From: Chaetorhynchus papuensis
Lineage: Eukaryota; Chordata; Aves; Passeriformes; Rhipiduridae
Assembly: GCA_013396525.1 (NCBI GenBank)
Contig: VWYX01000657.1
Span: forward strand, 62,001 to 126,000
Reading direction: 5' to 3'
DNA length: 64,000 nt
Part shown: positions 36,022 through 48,500 of the stretch, piece by piece
How the letters are laid out: each line of letters starts with the position of its first letter
Position numbering within the stretch: position 1 is the stretch's first letter
Notes under the pieces: generated by a model
Databases searched by the model: none
The model's input: the letters and a program-made list of their open reading frames with translations, nothing else
Told to the model about the DNA's origin: nothing
Translations under genes and position numbers: made by a program

Positions 36022-39000
36022 TTTTCCATTAACCAGGGTCACCCTGTCATTCAGCAAGGCCTTGACTGATGTCTGCACAGAGCCAAGTGCACAGGAGGCT
36101 CTGTGAGCCTTGCACCCAGCCAGGGATCTGCAGCACAAAGTCAGGAGCTCTGACTTTAAAGGGTTTATGCATTACTGAATTACAATAGGCAAGTAACCAA
36201 CATCTTCACCCAATTTGTATCCAATTTGCTTTTTCCCTAGAGCTACCTGTAGGCAGTGTTCGGGAAATATTTACAAGAATAGCTTACAAAAGTGGCTCAT
36301 TTAAATACAGGAAGTTAAATATATTCCCCACTGTTAAGAGCCATGAGGTTTTAGCTACAGTTCTCTTGTTCCAGCATGCCCTGGTCCCCTTATTAAACTA
36401 GAGTGGAAGACTTGTAGCACTTTAAGAGAAATTTTTTTCCCCATAAATTTAATTTCAATCCTTCTTTTACTATGCAAAAAACTTTTGGTTCTTCTTACAT
36501 AAACCCCATTGCACAATACGTGTCAACATCCAGTGACTCAGTTAATGGGTAGGTGGGAATATATGACAGATAAAATTTGTTAATGGAAAACTTAATGAGA
36601 GTATCAAACAAAATACCTATTAGCATTAGGAAGGACTGAAATATTTTTAAATTATTACAAAAAAAGAAAAAAACAAGCAACATATTTAAATGTGAGGTGA
36701 GGAGTGAAAAAGAGTATTAAAAGTTACTTCACCATAGAAACATACGATGTCATTGGTACACAAGAATAGTATGGTTGCCTTAAGCTATACCCAGCTACAA
36801 GTCTTCAAGCTGCTATAAATAAGGTTTGGCAAAATTCTGGGACTGAAAGATAAAATTAACAGAGTTTTTAATCTCAGGAGAAAACATGGTTAAACATTAT
36901 AATTACCGAGACCAGGTATTTTAATATTGTGTTAATTTTAATGACCTTATTCATCAAAAGACTTATGAAAAGGATGACTAAACCCTAAGTGGGGAGAGTA
37001 AAATGTATTCTGCACAAACAACAGAGAATTTCAGGGATTCATGGCTCATGTTAAAAACTCAACACACAAAGTGATCTGACTCATAACTCTCTTCTCTGTA
37101 ATGTTAGAAATCTAGAAGATACTAAAAATCATTAAGCAATGTTAGGGAGAGCAAAGGATTTAATTAAACCAGAGTGTAATCCTTTTAAGGAATTTCAAAG
37201 CTAGATCAGTGTCAGTGTACAGATTCATTTGATCAGTTTTCTTTATCACCTCTTTCCCCCTTTTTTAATTGTAATATCACTACATTAAACATTAATCACT
37301 TTAAATATACACACGCCAAACTCTTGTCAAGGATCTCATTACCTCATGTCTTAAATTTCAATATCTCCTCTGGCCTACTCCTATCCTTTCTGATTGCTGC
37401 TGCAAAAACAGGTGGCTTACCAGGAACTAAACAAGTGCCCACAATGGATAGGAACAGAGAAAAACAGGATTTCTTCTCACTGGGAATCTATCTTCCCTCT
37501 TGGAGTGTTGGTTGGAGGATGTAATCCCATCTCTGCCGAGCTGAGTTAATGCTTTAGCATCCCCAGAAATGCCAGGAGCACTCTGGACACGGACCACAGG
37601 CTGGTCCACGGGACAACAGGCTGGACTGCAGAGCTTCCTGCCAGAGATGGCACACACTGCCCCGAGTGCCTGGCAGCTGCAGGGACAGGGATTTCTGGGG
37701 CTGCAGGGGAAGGTGGGGTTTTCCCAAGCCGACCAGATGTGTGACTACTCGTCAGAGGGATGAGTGCATGTTAAGAAAGGCATAACATAAGAGATGTTAC
37801 CTTTCTCTTCTGCTATCATGACTTTTGAGAGAGAGAAATTGGAAGAGCAAAATGCATTCAAGGAAAAGGAAAGAAGAAACTGAAGAAGTGGACTAAGCAC
37901 TAGAAGCATCAGTGCTGACCTGCAAACAAAATGAAAAGAAATTATGGTTATGGACTTCCAGGAAAAACTCCACAAAATTTTCTTCATCTTTTCCTTTCAT
38001 TTTATCTTTTTCTATTCTGCAGCTTTTAAGGTGATTAGAAACCACCAACAGAAATATTCCTTCGCATTCTTACAGTGCAGGGGGTAGGTGAGTTTTCATT
38101 AGCTTTTCACATTGATCTTCTCTGTGTTCTCTATAATTTAATTGTCTGCTTAGGCTCTATGAGCTCCCTCGACACCACCACATGCAGATCCATTGCTCCA
38201 CTAGCCAGATCCACAGGAGAGCTTCTTGGAACCTCTCTGTGATGAACAGAACACAAATGTGCTTCAGTTAAGTGGCTGGTTACCGTGCAGAAAAACACCT
38301 TTCCTGGCAAGCTGAGAGAGAACAGAAGCCAAAAATCCCTGCAGAGCAGTGAATGCAGAGGCAGCCTGACAAAGGGACTCCCTGTCCCAGAATCTGGGGC
38401 GAGTTTTATGATGATTAATAGAAATGTGGAATGATTGAAAACACAAATGAAGAGCTCTCTCTTTTCCTATAATTGCTGCACTGGATCATGAAATTAAAGT
38501 CATCAAGTAGGAAAGATCCTGTACAGATTTCCAGAGATACTGCATGTTCTGGCTAATTGTGTCAGCCTGGATTAGCTGATTAGCATAATTAATCTAAACT
38601 TCTGATTACCCAAAGGAAAAAGATGTTCCTGGATGCACAGGTGAAATATAATGATTGAGACTTCAATAAGCTAATATAAAGTAGCTAGGAAGTATTTCAG
38701 AGTCCTGTTTGCTTGTCTCTTGCATTCTTAAAAGGTCTGAGGGGACTGAGGAGAGCACACTGTGCTCTTTGCTGGGGAGAGTGTTGTAAATCTGACTCAA
38801 GGATGACAAAAGAGCTGTGCCAGTCATCTGTACTGTGGTACATTAACAAGTGTTTATGGTACAACAGCGCTCGATCTCAAATCTGACCTCAGACCTAACC
38901 TAATCCTGTCCTAAACAAAAGCAACCAAAAGCACAGACTGTATCTGGAAAAGAAGCCTAACAACAGCCTAAAAGGAGGATCTATGATGATGTTCCAGTAG

Positions 39001-42000
39001 AGTTCTATAAAGTCACTCAAAAAGTATTTTAAAAGTTCCAGATCAGAAGTTGATGGATGCATTTAGAATTTTTTTATTGATAGTCTGAGTCATGTGTTTT
39101 GTTGTCCCCAATTATAAATCGGTAAAGCTTCAGCAATTGCAACAGCTAAAAATTGAATCTGATCATTTTACTATTTTTTACTGTCTCAGGAAGGACAGTT
39201 ACATAAGTCATAACGGCAGTGTAAAATATTTTTTAATTATTACATAGAAAATATTTCTTAAGAAAATATTATAATGAATTTTAATTGAGTGAAAGTTGCA
39301 TTACTGGAAACCTTCTGTTTGTTCTCAGTATGGGCACTGATGATGAACATTGCTTATTCCTCCCCTTACCTCTCATCTGCAGAGATTAATTATGGGATTT
39401 TCACTTAAAACTCTCTGCTAACTCAATCCTTTGTTCTCTGTTGATACTGCCAGAAAAGAGAAGGCTCATCAACTACAAGTTGGACTGAAATAGCAATTTT
39501 ATGGCCACATAAGCCACCATGCAGCTAAGGCCAAGAAAACCCAACTTGTTATAGTCTGTTAGGAGTTCAGATCACAGGGGAAAAGCCAGGTGTGAGTGGT
39601 CATCAAATATCCTGGCTGCCTCTCCAGGGTCCTTGCATGCTTAGTTCCCTCAGTCCTTTCAAACAAGTTCATCAGTCAGAGAGAGTTTTCGTATTTTTTG
39701 ACATTAAAAAAACCCTCAAATCTTCACAGAATGTTGTCAGTGAGCATGAATTTTAGACAATGAAAATGAGGTTCATCCCACTAGAATGAACAGCAAAGGA
39801 AAAAGATAAAAGAGACTCCTCCAGTACAGCAGGGTGTATAACACAGCCTGCATGGACACGTGAAACAGCCTCACTCATGTTTGCTGCTGCCTTATCCTGT
39901 TCCTGTATGAGGACCAGGCCCTGGGCCCTTCCAGGAGACAAACCTCAAAGATATTTAGTCAAAAGCCAGTCAAAAACCCAAATACAAGTGTTTTGTACAT
40001 GCCCAAATGCTGCACAGCCTTTCAGGGGAAAAAAAGCCAATGACTGACAGAGCAGATGGAACAGGAGACACTACTTCAAACTGAAATCCAGTTGCTCTGG
40101 GTGGGGGAAGGCGCTGGAAACATAGACATGAACATGTCACTCTGCAATAAAATCTGTCAGCACATTTGAGAAGTTCATTAAAATGTGAAAATGTTCTCCC
40201 CAAACCAAGTTTCACAAAACCTTTGTCACTTTCTGAGTGAAAGAACAAAGAGTTTGACCTAAAATTTGTCAGAATCATAAGAAAACTTTAAAAGAACATA
40301 CTTTAGAGTCTAATATCCAGAGGCTCAACAGGCACAGCTGTTTCATTAATACTACAGTGGTTGCCAGCCCTCACTGTATCTGCAGTTATTTTTGCTATTG
40401 ACTTGTCTCTAACCCTTAACACTATGGATAAATAAATCAATAATTGCATTACAGCAGCCCTTTGTAATTCTCTTGAGCAGAAAAGCAGCTGTCCTTCCAG
40501 ATGCAGAGCTGTCCCCTGCTCCCAGGGAAGAAGGCACATTTGAATCTCTCAGAGTTTCATTTTGTCTTGCAATTGCTGCACACTGACAAAAGCAGTTCTG
40601 TGGCAACCTGAGAATATAACTGAGAAACAAGGGAAATCAAATGGCACAACATTTCCAAAAGGGCCTCCACTTTGCCTCAAGGAGACGAGGCATCCTGTTG
40701 CTCAGGACATGTCTTAGAAAAGTATTGAGAAACAGCTGTCTTGTCCTTAAGCTGGAAGGTTTGGGTGCTTTCAAACAGCTGCTTAACTCCTTGCAAGTAG
40801 TTTGCTCAGTTATTCTGTGCTGGGAAGATCTGCTTGATGCCATGAGGATTACGCTGAATGAAAGGGAGACATGCAAAGGAGGAGAAGCTCATGTTGTCAC
40901 GTGCTGCCAGGGGCTGGTTTAATTTTGATGTACCATTTTCCATGTTAAATGGAGCTACTTTACTTTAGATGCTCACAAGAGTTCAAATCAGAAGAAGACA
41001 TTCCTCCAGGCTAATGTACTAACCTTCAAAGCATGAGCTCTCTGAAGTCAAGCACACTTCCTGGGGCTGAGAGCAGAGTGCTTTCACATTTTTCCAGAGC
41101 TGGATGTCCAACAAATTCACTGCTGTCAGGCAAACATGAGCCACACACAGCCCTTGGCTTCCAGAGGAAATAAACCTTCTACAATCCCCAAGAAAACCAA
41201 GGAATCCAAACACCCAGTCACACAACCAGTCCTATAAGCTCCAGGGAGGTCACCCATCCTGGGCTTCCCATCCCACAAGGCAAGTGCTGCTTTCCTGGTC
41301 CCAGCTTGTCTCACAATGAGTCTGGCTGTAGGAGACAGTCAACAGCACTTTTCTAAACATGTAATTACATATCTCAGTGCTTATTTCAAGTCAGCTATTT
41401 ACGAAATACATGCAGATGCTTTAGCTGAGCCACAGAAATATATGGATGGAAAGGCAGAGTGACACTGATAGAGGAACTGTGCTGTTCATATGAATTTAAC
41501 TTAAATTTTTCAGGGAACAGATCACCTCTCTCTCTCTGCTATGTTGGTGAGGCCCTGGAATATTACAAGAAATAGCACATTCCATGGCAGAAAGGCAATT
41601 CCATTTTCAAAAGCTAGAACACTTGAGTTAATTAGAGTGGCTCAGATACGTTGATCAGTGATAAATTAGTGCTTTTTATGAGATCCTGCTCTTAGTTAAC
41701 TTCTTTTACTAAATTCCCTCACTAATGCTTTCTAATTCCACATGGGAGAGAATGGGAGAAGATGAAAGGAAATTTTTTTAATCAACTTGCTGCAAATTTA
41801 AGACTAGTTTGCTAAGTTTTTGTTTGGCTTCATAAAAATATATTATGTTTTTGTCTTATTAACACCTTGTTTTATTTATACCACCATTTATTAAGCCATT
41901 GCATGGTATATAAAGCAGGAGAACCACAATGCATAGGGTATTTTATGCCCTATTCCACATTTGTTATTTTCTCATTGCAGTGTTGAGGGCAGGGGCCAAA

Positions 42001-43801
42001 GCTCTGGTGAAAATGTCAGAATTTATACTGGTAATAACCTATAGCAGTCAATACTCACTCTCCAGCTGCATTTCACATGAGTAACTCCATCAGGCTTAGT
42101 GGCACAATTTTGTACCTAAGGAAGCCTTCCAGCTGTGTAAGGTTTTAGGCATCTTCACATTCATATGCCCTGTGGTTTAATGGGCTTGCTCACTCTGCCA
42201 GCTCTCTGCCACTGTTAGCACTGTCCTGTTAGAAAAGCCAGGGCTTATGGGGGAAATGCTTTAGGAAAGGCTGAGGAATATCATGGCAGAGAAAGACGGA
42301 AATTCATTCAACCTCACTTCCTAACTGCCTTGGATCATATTTACAAAGTGATAACAAACCAAGAAAACCAACCCACCACACAAACAAACAGAAACAACAG
42401 CAACAAAAGAAAATAAGAGTGATTGGTTAAAAATGTAGCAACAACAACAGAAAAAGCTTGAAAACTGAAATTCTGATGCATATTCCCTTTTTCCCATCTG
42501 CATGCTTAACTAGTTGGGAATCTATCAGAGGCTCTTGGTTCACATTCCTTCCATTCCCTTGTTTACAGTGAATTCCCCCTGAATACCAAGGAAAAGTCTG
42601 TCTTAACTACTATGATACAGTAATGGTATTTTCAAAATTGGGACTTGGGGCCTGCTTAAAGCCTAGGAGATTCATATAATTATATAAAGCCTACAAGAAT
42701 TCCCCAGGAGAGCTTCAGACAGCATGTCTGCTCCTTAGAGAGCCCACACCTGGCTCTTTTTCATGTACTCAAAGCCTTACTGGCAGAAGACATCTCCAGG
42801 ATTTCTTTATTGCCAGTCAAATGCCCTGTAACAGTGTGAATCCTGCAGCCATACTGACACTGGGGCTGATGGCACAAATAAGCTGATTACTGATAAAGGC
42901 AAACCTTGCTGCTCTCACAACAGAGCCCATTTCAGGCCCCAAACAATCAGAGCATGAACAAAATTACATCCATCATAATTTAAATCATTTTTTAAAGTAT
43001 AAAAAACTAATTTGCAATTTTTCATGGAAAGTTTTTTCATCTGGAATTTTAGGGTCTAATACTTGTTAGACACATAAAATGGCAGAAGCAATTATACAGA
43101 TCTGACACAATTATAACAGGTACCAGCTCAACAGACACTTGGATACAGAAAACAACTGATACATTAAGAAAAAATACAGTTGACACTTATACCTGAGACT
43201 TGCAACTTAACAGTCACAGCTCACAAACACCAATTACCTCAGGCAGCTGCAGATAGGCTGGAGAAAGAGGAAGAAGAACAGCAGAGACCCAATTCCCACC
43301 TCTCAACAGATGGTTAAAAGCTGTTGGTAATTTTGATCCACTTTCATCACTGTGTCTAGCAGACTTGAGCTATTCGCCTGCTATAAAACCTGCAGTGTGT
43401 TTCTCCTCACACTTCCTATTTCTTCACTTGGATATCAGAGCCATGAAGTACAGTTTGGGGTTTTTTCCTTTCTTTCCTGCATTGGAACACCCATATTTTC
43501 TTAGCCTGGCGTATGAAGGTGCAGGAAGGGGCAGCTCACTGTTTCCACTGGAGACAAAGCCTGATTTCACTATGGCACACAGTGGGTATCTCTTACAGCT
43601 GAGCAGGGAGGTGACACAGCAGGGATGCACCAATTCAGAGAAATTCACTGCATTAAAAGTAAATCAGTCACCAACATCCCCAGCTGTTATTGTCACTGGA
43701 TTTAATAAAGCAGCTTGCTATAATTTCCATTGTCATGCCTTTAGCACAGAGTGGTTTGCCTTGCCCAAAACTGGGAGCGAGTGTGTTTTCTGGGGAAAGA
43801 A

Positions 43802-44395
43802 CTGCAGAATGACAGGATCCCAGACTGGCTAAGAGTGGCAGGGCTGGACCTCTGAGCACCTGGTCCAACCCACCTACTCCAGCAGGGCCACCTAGAGCCC
43901 AGGACAGTGTCCAGACAGCTTCTGAATATCTCTGAGGAGGAAGACTCCACAAAATCCTTGGGAAATTGTGCCAATTCTTAGTCATCCTCACATCAAACAA
44001 GTGTTTCCTGATGTTGACCTTTAAAGATCCCTTCCAACCAAAATCATTTCATGATTCTGTGATGTTCATAAGAACCTCCAGTGCTTTAGTTTGCGTCCAT
44101 TGCCTCTGGTCCTGTCTCTGGGCACCACAAAGAGAAGTCTGGCTCTGTGCTCTTTGCATTCTCTCTTCAGGTATTCAGATTCATTGATAAGACCCTCCTT
44201 TTCTTCTCCAGGCTGAACAGCCCCAGCTCTTTCAGCCTTTCCTCACCGGAGAGATGCTCTGGTCCCTTTAGCACTTCTGTGCTCTAGTCCCTTTATCACC
44301 TTTGTAGCTCTTTGCTGGATTCCTTCCAGTAGTTCTGTGTCTCCCTCTTGCTGGGGAGCCCATAACTGGACCCAGTGCTTCAAATGTGGCCTAGG
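43802..44395 (-). mobile_element. CR1 LINE, 5'-truncated, interrupted by a nested CR1
   Basis: Minus-strand CR1 3' end. In plus-strand order it shows ACAGGATC...CTCTGAGCACCTGGTCCAACC near its terminus, GTGTTTCCTGATGTT at 44001-44015, resumption at GATGTTCATAAGAACCTCC (44061-44079), the shared block GGCTGAACAGCCCCAGCTC near 44210-44230, and CATAACTGGACCCAGTGC near the 5' side. A partial duplication of CCCTTTAGCACTTCTGTGCTCTAGT lies near 44265-44300. The body is interrupted at 44016-44060 by a plus-strand CR1 tail. No intact coding frame remains. Confidence 0.9.
44016..44060 (+). mobile_element. Nested, extremely short CR1 tail
   Basis: The insert starts with GACCTTTAAAGATCCCTTCC and ends with ATTTCATGATTCTGT, the sense-orientation terminus of a CR1 with its ATTCTRTG-type end. 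It is opposite in orientation to the host CR1, which continues on both sides. The 7-mer TGATGTT flanks it at 44009-44015 and 44060-44066, as expected of a target-site duplication, although part of the right copy could belong to the CR1 tail repeat. At about 45 bp it is an extreme 5' truncation, and it must be younger than its host element. Confidence 0.85.
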
Positions 44396-45220
44396 TCCCA
44401 TAGATCATCCAGATGCAGATGCAAGTTCATAGCAAATAATATAAGAAAAACATGAATGTTAAGATGAAATAATTGTTGTAGCTCATGGAAGGCATTCCTA
44501 AAGAACAGTGGAAGCACTGAGTGTCTACTGGCTCAACCACAGCATATTTGGGTTCATATTTCAGGTTTTCAGACTCAGTTCTCCAGCAGCTGCAGTACAA
44601 TATCTAGCCCACACAAATATTGCTGTCTTGTCCATACAGACTTGCTTTCTTGTGACTTTCTGCATGAAAACCCCTCCCTGACAACCTCTCTGTTAGCCTG
44701 GCTTCACAGACCTTGTGGGCTTTGAGCAGCAGTGATTCAACTAAAATTCCCAGTGGTCAGTGTGGCCCTCGACACTGGAGATCTCCAGTGCTGGGCGCTT
44801 GCAGCTCAGCTGGAGTTAAACACACCTGACAGGCCTTGCTGGCAGTGCCCAGCAATGCAGGAAGCTGATGCCAAAGTCATTTCCTTCCCTTCTGTCAGCC
44901 ACACTAATCATCTCCTCCCAGTTGTGTCCAAGTGCCACAGGCTGCTCTCCAAAGCCTCCCCTGACACCACAGCACCAGGACACCTCGTGCAGGGCTCCCG
45001 GGAGCCCAGGGCCCCTCTGGCTGTGGCTGCAGACACAGAGCGAGTCAGGGACTGCATCGGCCGAGCCCAGGCAAAGCCAGGCCATGCCCAGAGCACAGCA
45101 ATGTTTGTACATCACAACAGCTTTGGCTCCAGCTGTGAGCAAAGCCTAAGCATGAAGCAGTAATAATCCTTCAGGTCACCTGGAAAGTTACTGCATATAT
45201 GTTTAATATTCACATTTTGC
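44396..45220. other. Noncoding sequence between CR1 and LTR
   Basis: Unique sequence. A GC-rich patch at 44700-45165 is open in overlapping frames on both strands (143 codons plus, 108 codons minus) without a recognisable domain. No polypurine tract or retroviral coding remnant was recognised next to the LTR at 45221. Confidence 0.6.
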
Positions 45221-45403
45221 TGATGCCTTAGGTTTTAACTTTGATATTTTTCAAATCCTGCACTGCCCAGTGTGTAACTCTGAAGTTTCCTGTGTCCTGT
45301 TCATTTCTGCTCTCTCCTGCTGGGCACACACAACAAAGCCTCTCCGGGCCTGCTCTCCAAGGACACCCAGACCGTCCTAGGCCCAAAAAGTATCAACCAA
45401 AGA

Positions 45404-45422
45404 GCCCCCCTGAGAGGGGGGC
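45404..45422 (+). repeat. Strong G/C hairpin within the LTR
   Basis: GCCCCCCT at 45404-45411 pairs perfectly with AGGGGGGC at 45415-45422 around the three bases GAG. It lies about 70 bases before the TATA-like box, in the part expected to be U3. The run of six G residues could also bind zinc-finger regulators. No function is shown. Confidence 0.85.
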
Positions 45423-45489
45423 AAGCTGAGGGGAAATTACATCATTAAACTGAAGCTTTAATTGGAGAATTAACCCTGATATACAAACC

Positions 45490-45497
45490 TATAAAAG
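45490..45497 (+). promoter_or_regulatory. TATA-like box of the LTR
   Basis: TATAAAAG lies 94 bases before the AATAAA signal of the same LTR, a spacing compatible with a U3 promoter followed by a short R region. Activity today is unknown. Confidence 0.65.
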
Positions 45498-45513
45498 TGT
45501 GAAGAACTCATGA

Positions 45514-45528
45514 CCTGGGGTCCCCAGG
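45514..45528 (+). repeat. Hairpin near the expected LTR transcription start
   Basis: CCTGGGG at 45514-45520 pairs with CCCCAGG at 45522-45528 around a single T. A further TCCCCAGGGG copy follows near 45556. The structure begins 24 bases after the start of the TATA-like box, so it could lie at the 5' end of an LTR-driven transcript. Confidence 0.7.
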
Positions 45529-45583
45529 GGCCCATCTGGGCAGCAGCCTCTGGCTCCCCAGGGGTACCTTTGAAGGCCTTTCC

Positions 45584-45589
45584 AATAAA
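45584..45589 (+). terminator. LTR polyadenylation signal
   Basis: AATAAA in the context CCAATAAACCCC, followed by a T/G-rich stretch ending in GTTTTTAGG. This is the expected arrangement near the R/U5 boundary of an LTR and supports the plus-strand orientation. Confidence 0.75.
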
Positions 45590-48500
45590 CCCCACCTTTA
45601 TTCCCTTACTCCTGTCCTGTCTCTGTTTTTAGGTGGCCTCTTAAGGCATCAATACAAATAAAAAGGAAGGTGCACATCCATCCAAAGAGGTGTCTCTATT
45701 TAATGAGCAGCATTGTGTTCAGCAAAGCATAAGATGCATCTTGTCTGTCACTGGGGTTTGTTTGCAGCCCATGACAGGTTACGGCCAGGAAGGAATGCTG
45801 TCAGCTGCAGGCACATGCAGATGGGAATACCTTATATTTTTCTCCCTGGCAGAACACTGTGATCCTTTGAGAAAACTTTGAGGTATAAAAGAGGATACTT
45901 CAAGATTTAAGGATGATCAGGAACAAAATCCTTGCTGTTAGAAGAAATGCATTGCCATCTTCCACATAACATTCAGAACCCTATCCGAAAATAGAACTGA
46001 TTTAAAAAAAAATACAAATGCATATACTTGAAACAGAAACCTTCTAAAATAAGATTTCTGAAACATTTCTTGTTCTCAATGCACTCACTGATGCCACGCT
46101 AATCAGATGACTCTATAGATTTTAAATATGGTAACAAAAATTACAGGTAATATCCTAAAATAAGAAACAATTCTTCACCATGGAATTATGTTACAACTGA
46201 TAGAAAATGCTTTTTGGTTTCTTTTTAATTTTTTTAGTATAACAGATGTCCTTCAACTTGCCCAGAGTAACAGCAAGCAAATTTCCTTGTTAGAGCTAAG
46301 GCACACGATCACTTAGCCAAGTATCTTTTTCCTGCTTCTGTCTCTCTCTCACCATACTTTTCCCCCAGTGTAAAAGTAATAAAAATGAAATCCAAGTTTG
46401 AAGTCAAGAGACTGAAGTTAAAATGAGTGCATGAGTCAATTCTCAGGAATGAAAAAGAAATAGATAGTGGTCTTCTTAAGCAGGCCCTAATATGTTTGCC
46501 TTTCCCTGGAGATAGGATTGGGAAAAAACTCATTTTTTACTTAGCCTGCCACACCTTTTTATTGCAAGCATCACTGCTGCATACTCCACTTCATAATCTC
46601 ACTGTGGGCAGCCTTAAAACTCATTCAATTTTGTCTCCACTTTTCGTGTCTGCCTATTCCAGAACAAGACACTCATCAGGGCAAGAAACTATCTCATAAT
46701 TTCAACTTTAAATTTATTTATAATCAGGTTATTACACTTTGACTTTGTGTTTTCTTTTAGCTCAAATCCACCTTTTTCCCCACTGGTACGTAGTTTCTCG
46801 ATATAGTAGAGATAACAATGCATTACATGTCATACTTTTATAGTTCTTGTAAGATTGACTTTTCTTTCATAGTTGGCTTGGCAGTTTTTCCTTGAAACTG
46901 CTGAGCAGGACAGTTTAGAATATCCCAGATTCAGCCCACTCCTGTCTTTCATGAAGGCATTAATTTCTGCTGTAAAACCCCTCCATGCAACAGCTCCTCA
47001 AATCTCAAGCACATTTTTGCACTTTTACATCTCACTGCAGCTAAAAGTTTCCTTCTGATCAGCAAGAAACCTCCGCACAGTGGTGGCCTTCTGACTCTTG
47101 ATTATAATTGCTGAGTCTCCACCTTCAGCAGATCTCCCTGATCACACAGGCTGTATTCCTACACTTTCATCTGATTTCTATCATTACAGCCCTTAATAGC
47201 ATTCGTTCATCCCTGTTTAGTATTCCACTACTTCTCCAAATTGATGTCATCTTCAAGTCTGAGTTATAAGCAAGTTAATTAGCACATTTGTACTTGTTAT
47301 GCCAAGATCACAAGAAAAAGTTTCCTGGGAATTCTAAATGCATTAGTTCGGCACTTTCTCCTCCACTGCAAACCACCACTGTATGTTGTTTACTAACTTC
47401 GACTGACCTTTGAATTTCTGCATAGAGATGTGCACAGATCATTAGTTCTGCACCTGAATTAATAAATTTCTATTTATCTCTATGTTCCTGAAATCCACAT
47501 CGATTAAATTCTGCCTCAGTTATCTTCTCAAACAGAATAACAAGATCACCTGATATCTCACTGCTAAAGAACAGCATGTCATGTTCCACTTCCCACTAAA
47601 AACTGTTATTTATTCACTCTTACTGTTAAAAAGCATTCTAACTACTTATATTTTATTGAGACCAGAGTCGAGAGGTCACAATGCCTGGTTTACTTTCTTC
47701 CACTCCTGAAATTTTCACAGCTTCAGCTTTTGTAACACAGTCTGCTCCTTTTTTATTTCAGTTTCATATAAGAACATTTTAACTACTGATTTCCTGGTCT
47801 ATTGTATTTTCTACTTCCATAAAATCCTCATTAATAACCAGGAGCAGAGCTAAAATAGAAAGTTTTTCACAAATCCAGCAATTGCTTTTGTGGAGAAATG
47901 TGTCACCTATCCCACTCCAGAATATGTAGACACTAGCATTGATAGAAAAATTTGTTCTTATATCTACATTTAGGAAATCACTCTTTTTCATAAAAGACAC
48001 AAACCCCAGTAGGATAAGTCAATTTTTGACTTGTCACCCCATCACACTATACTGCACTAAAAATACAAAAGGATAAATGCTATCACAACATCACATCTCT
48101 GAAAAGAAAATTATCAGAAATAGACAGGGAAATGTCCCAGAAAGCCTTCATAGGAACAGTAATTTTTTGGTCATGACCTATTCTCACCACGAGCGAGCAA
48201 AATCCCATCATTCCTTCACTAGCCCTGCTTGGCTGTGGAATAGGATGGGAGTTCAATCCCAGCTCTATATATCCTGCTGTCACAAACACAGATCTTTTGG
48301 TTTTCATTCCCAGCCTTCAGAGTGTCTGTTCCTATTTCAGCATCTCTGACTACCCAAGGATGGGAGAGACAGACTGAAGAAACACCCAGTTTATATTCAG
48401 AACACATGAATTATAAACTATCCCATACAACCCATACTATTAAAGCACTGGGCATCATTTCTCGATACACTGAACTTATTTCCCTCTCCTTTTGTGCATG

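Larger units (their letters stand above)
33216..43801. other. Long noncoding stretch without recognisable genes
   Basis: About 10.6 kb of unique, mainly AT-rich sequence. Two copies of CATCACGTG lie at 33305-33313 and 33344-33352. TAAT-rich stretches that look like homeodomain binding clusters occur at about 33516-33542 and 38551-38608. An A/C-rich CAA-type low-complexity tract is at about 42345-42435. A GC-richer patch is at 37550-37740. The 155-codon plus frame at 43365-43832 runs into the next CR1 and has no recognisable domain. Confidence 0.6.
45221..45651 (+). mobile_element. Solo LTR of an endogenous retrovirus
   Basis: The 431-bp element begins TGATGCCTTA and ends TAAGGCATCA, a perfect 10-bp inverted repeat with the canonical TG...CA termini. 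In order it shows a GC-rich hairpin (45404-45422), a TATA-like box TATAAAAG at 45490-45497, a second hairpin (45514-45528), a poly(A) signal AATAAA at 45584-45589, and a T/G-rich stretch (about 45605-45630). This fits U3-R-U5 on the plus strand. No primer-binding site follows and no polypurine tract precedes, so it is a solo LTR left by recombination between two LTRs. The family looks like an avian ERV (ERVL- or ERVK-like), a guess from the general look of the ends. No obvious 4-6 bp target-site duplication flanks it. Confidence 0.8.

Noticed and set aside
41525..41539. CT microsatellite
   Set aside because: Only about six CT units; common by chance and slippage.
43365..43832. 155-codon plus-strand frame
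   Set aside because: No recognisable domain, ends inside a CR1 element, and by a rough estimate one or a few frames of this length are expected by chance in 64 kb.
44732..45163. 143-codon plus-strand frame next to the LTR as a retroviral gene remnant
   Set aside because: No retroviral motif is visible, the opposite strand is also open, and no polypurine tract or internal retroviral sequence adjoins the LTR.
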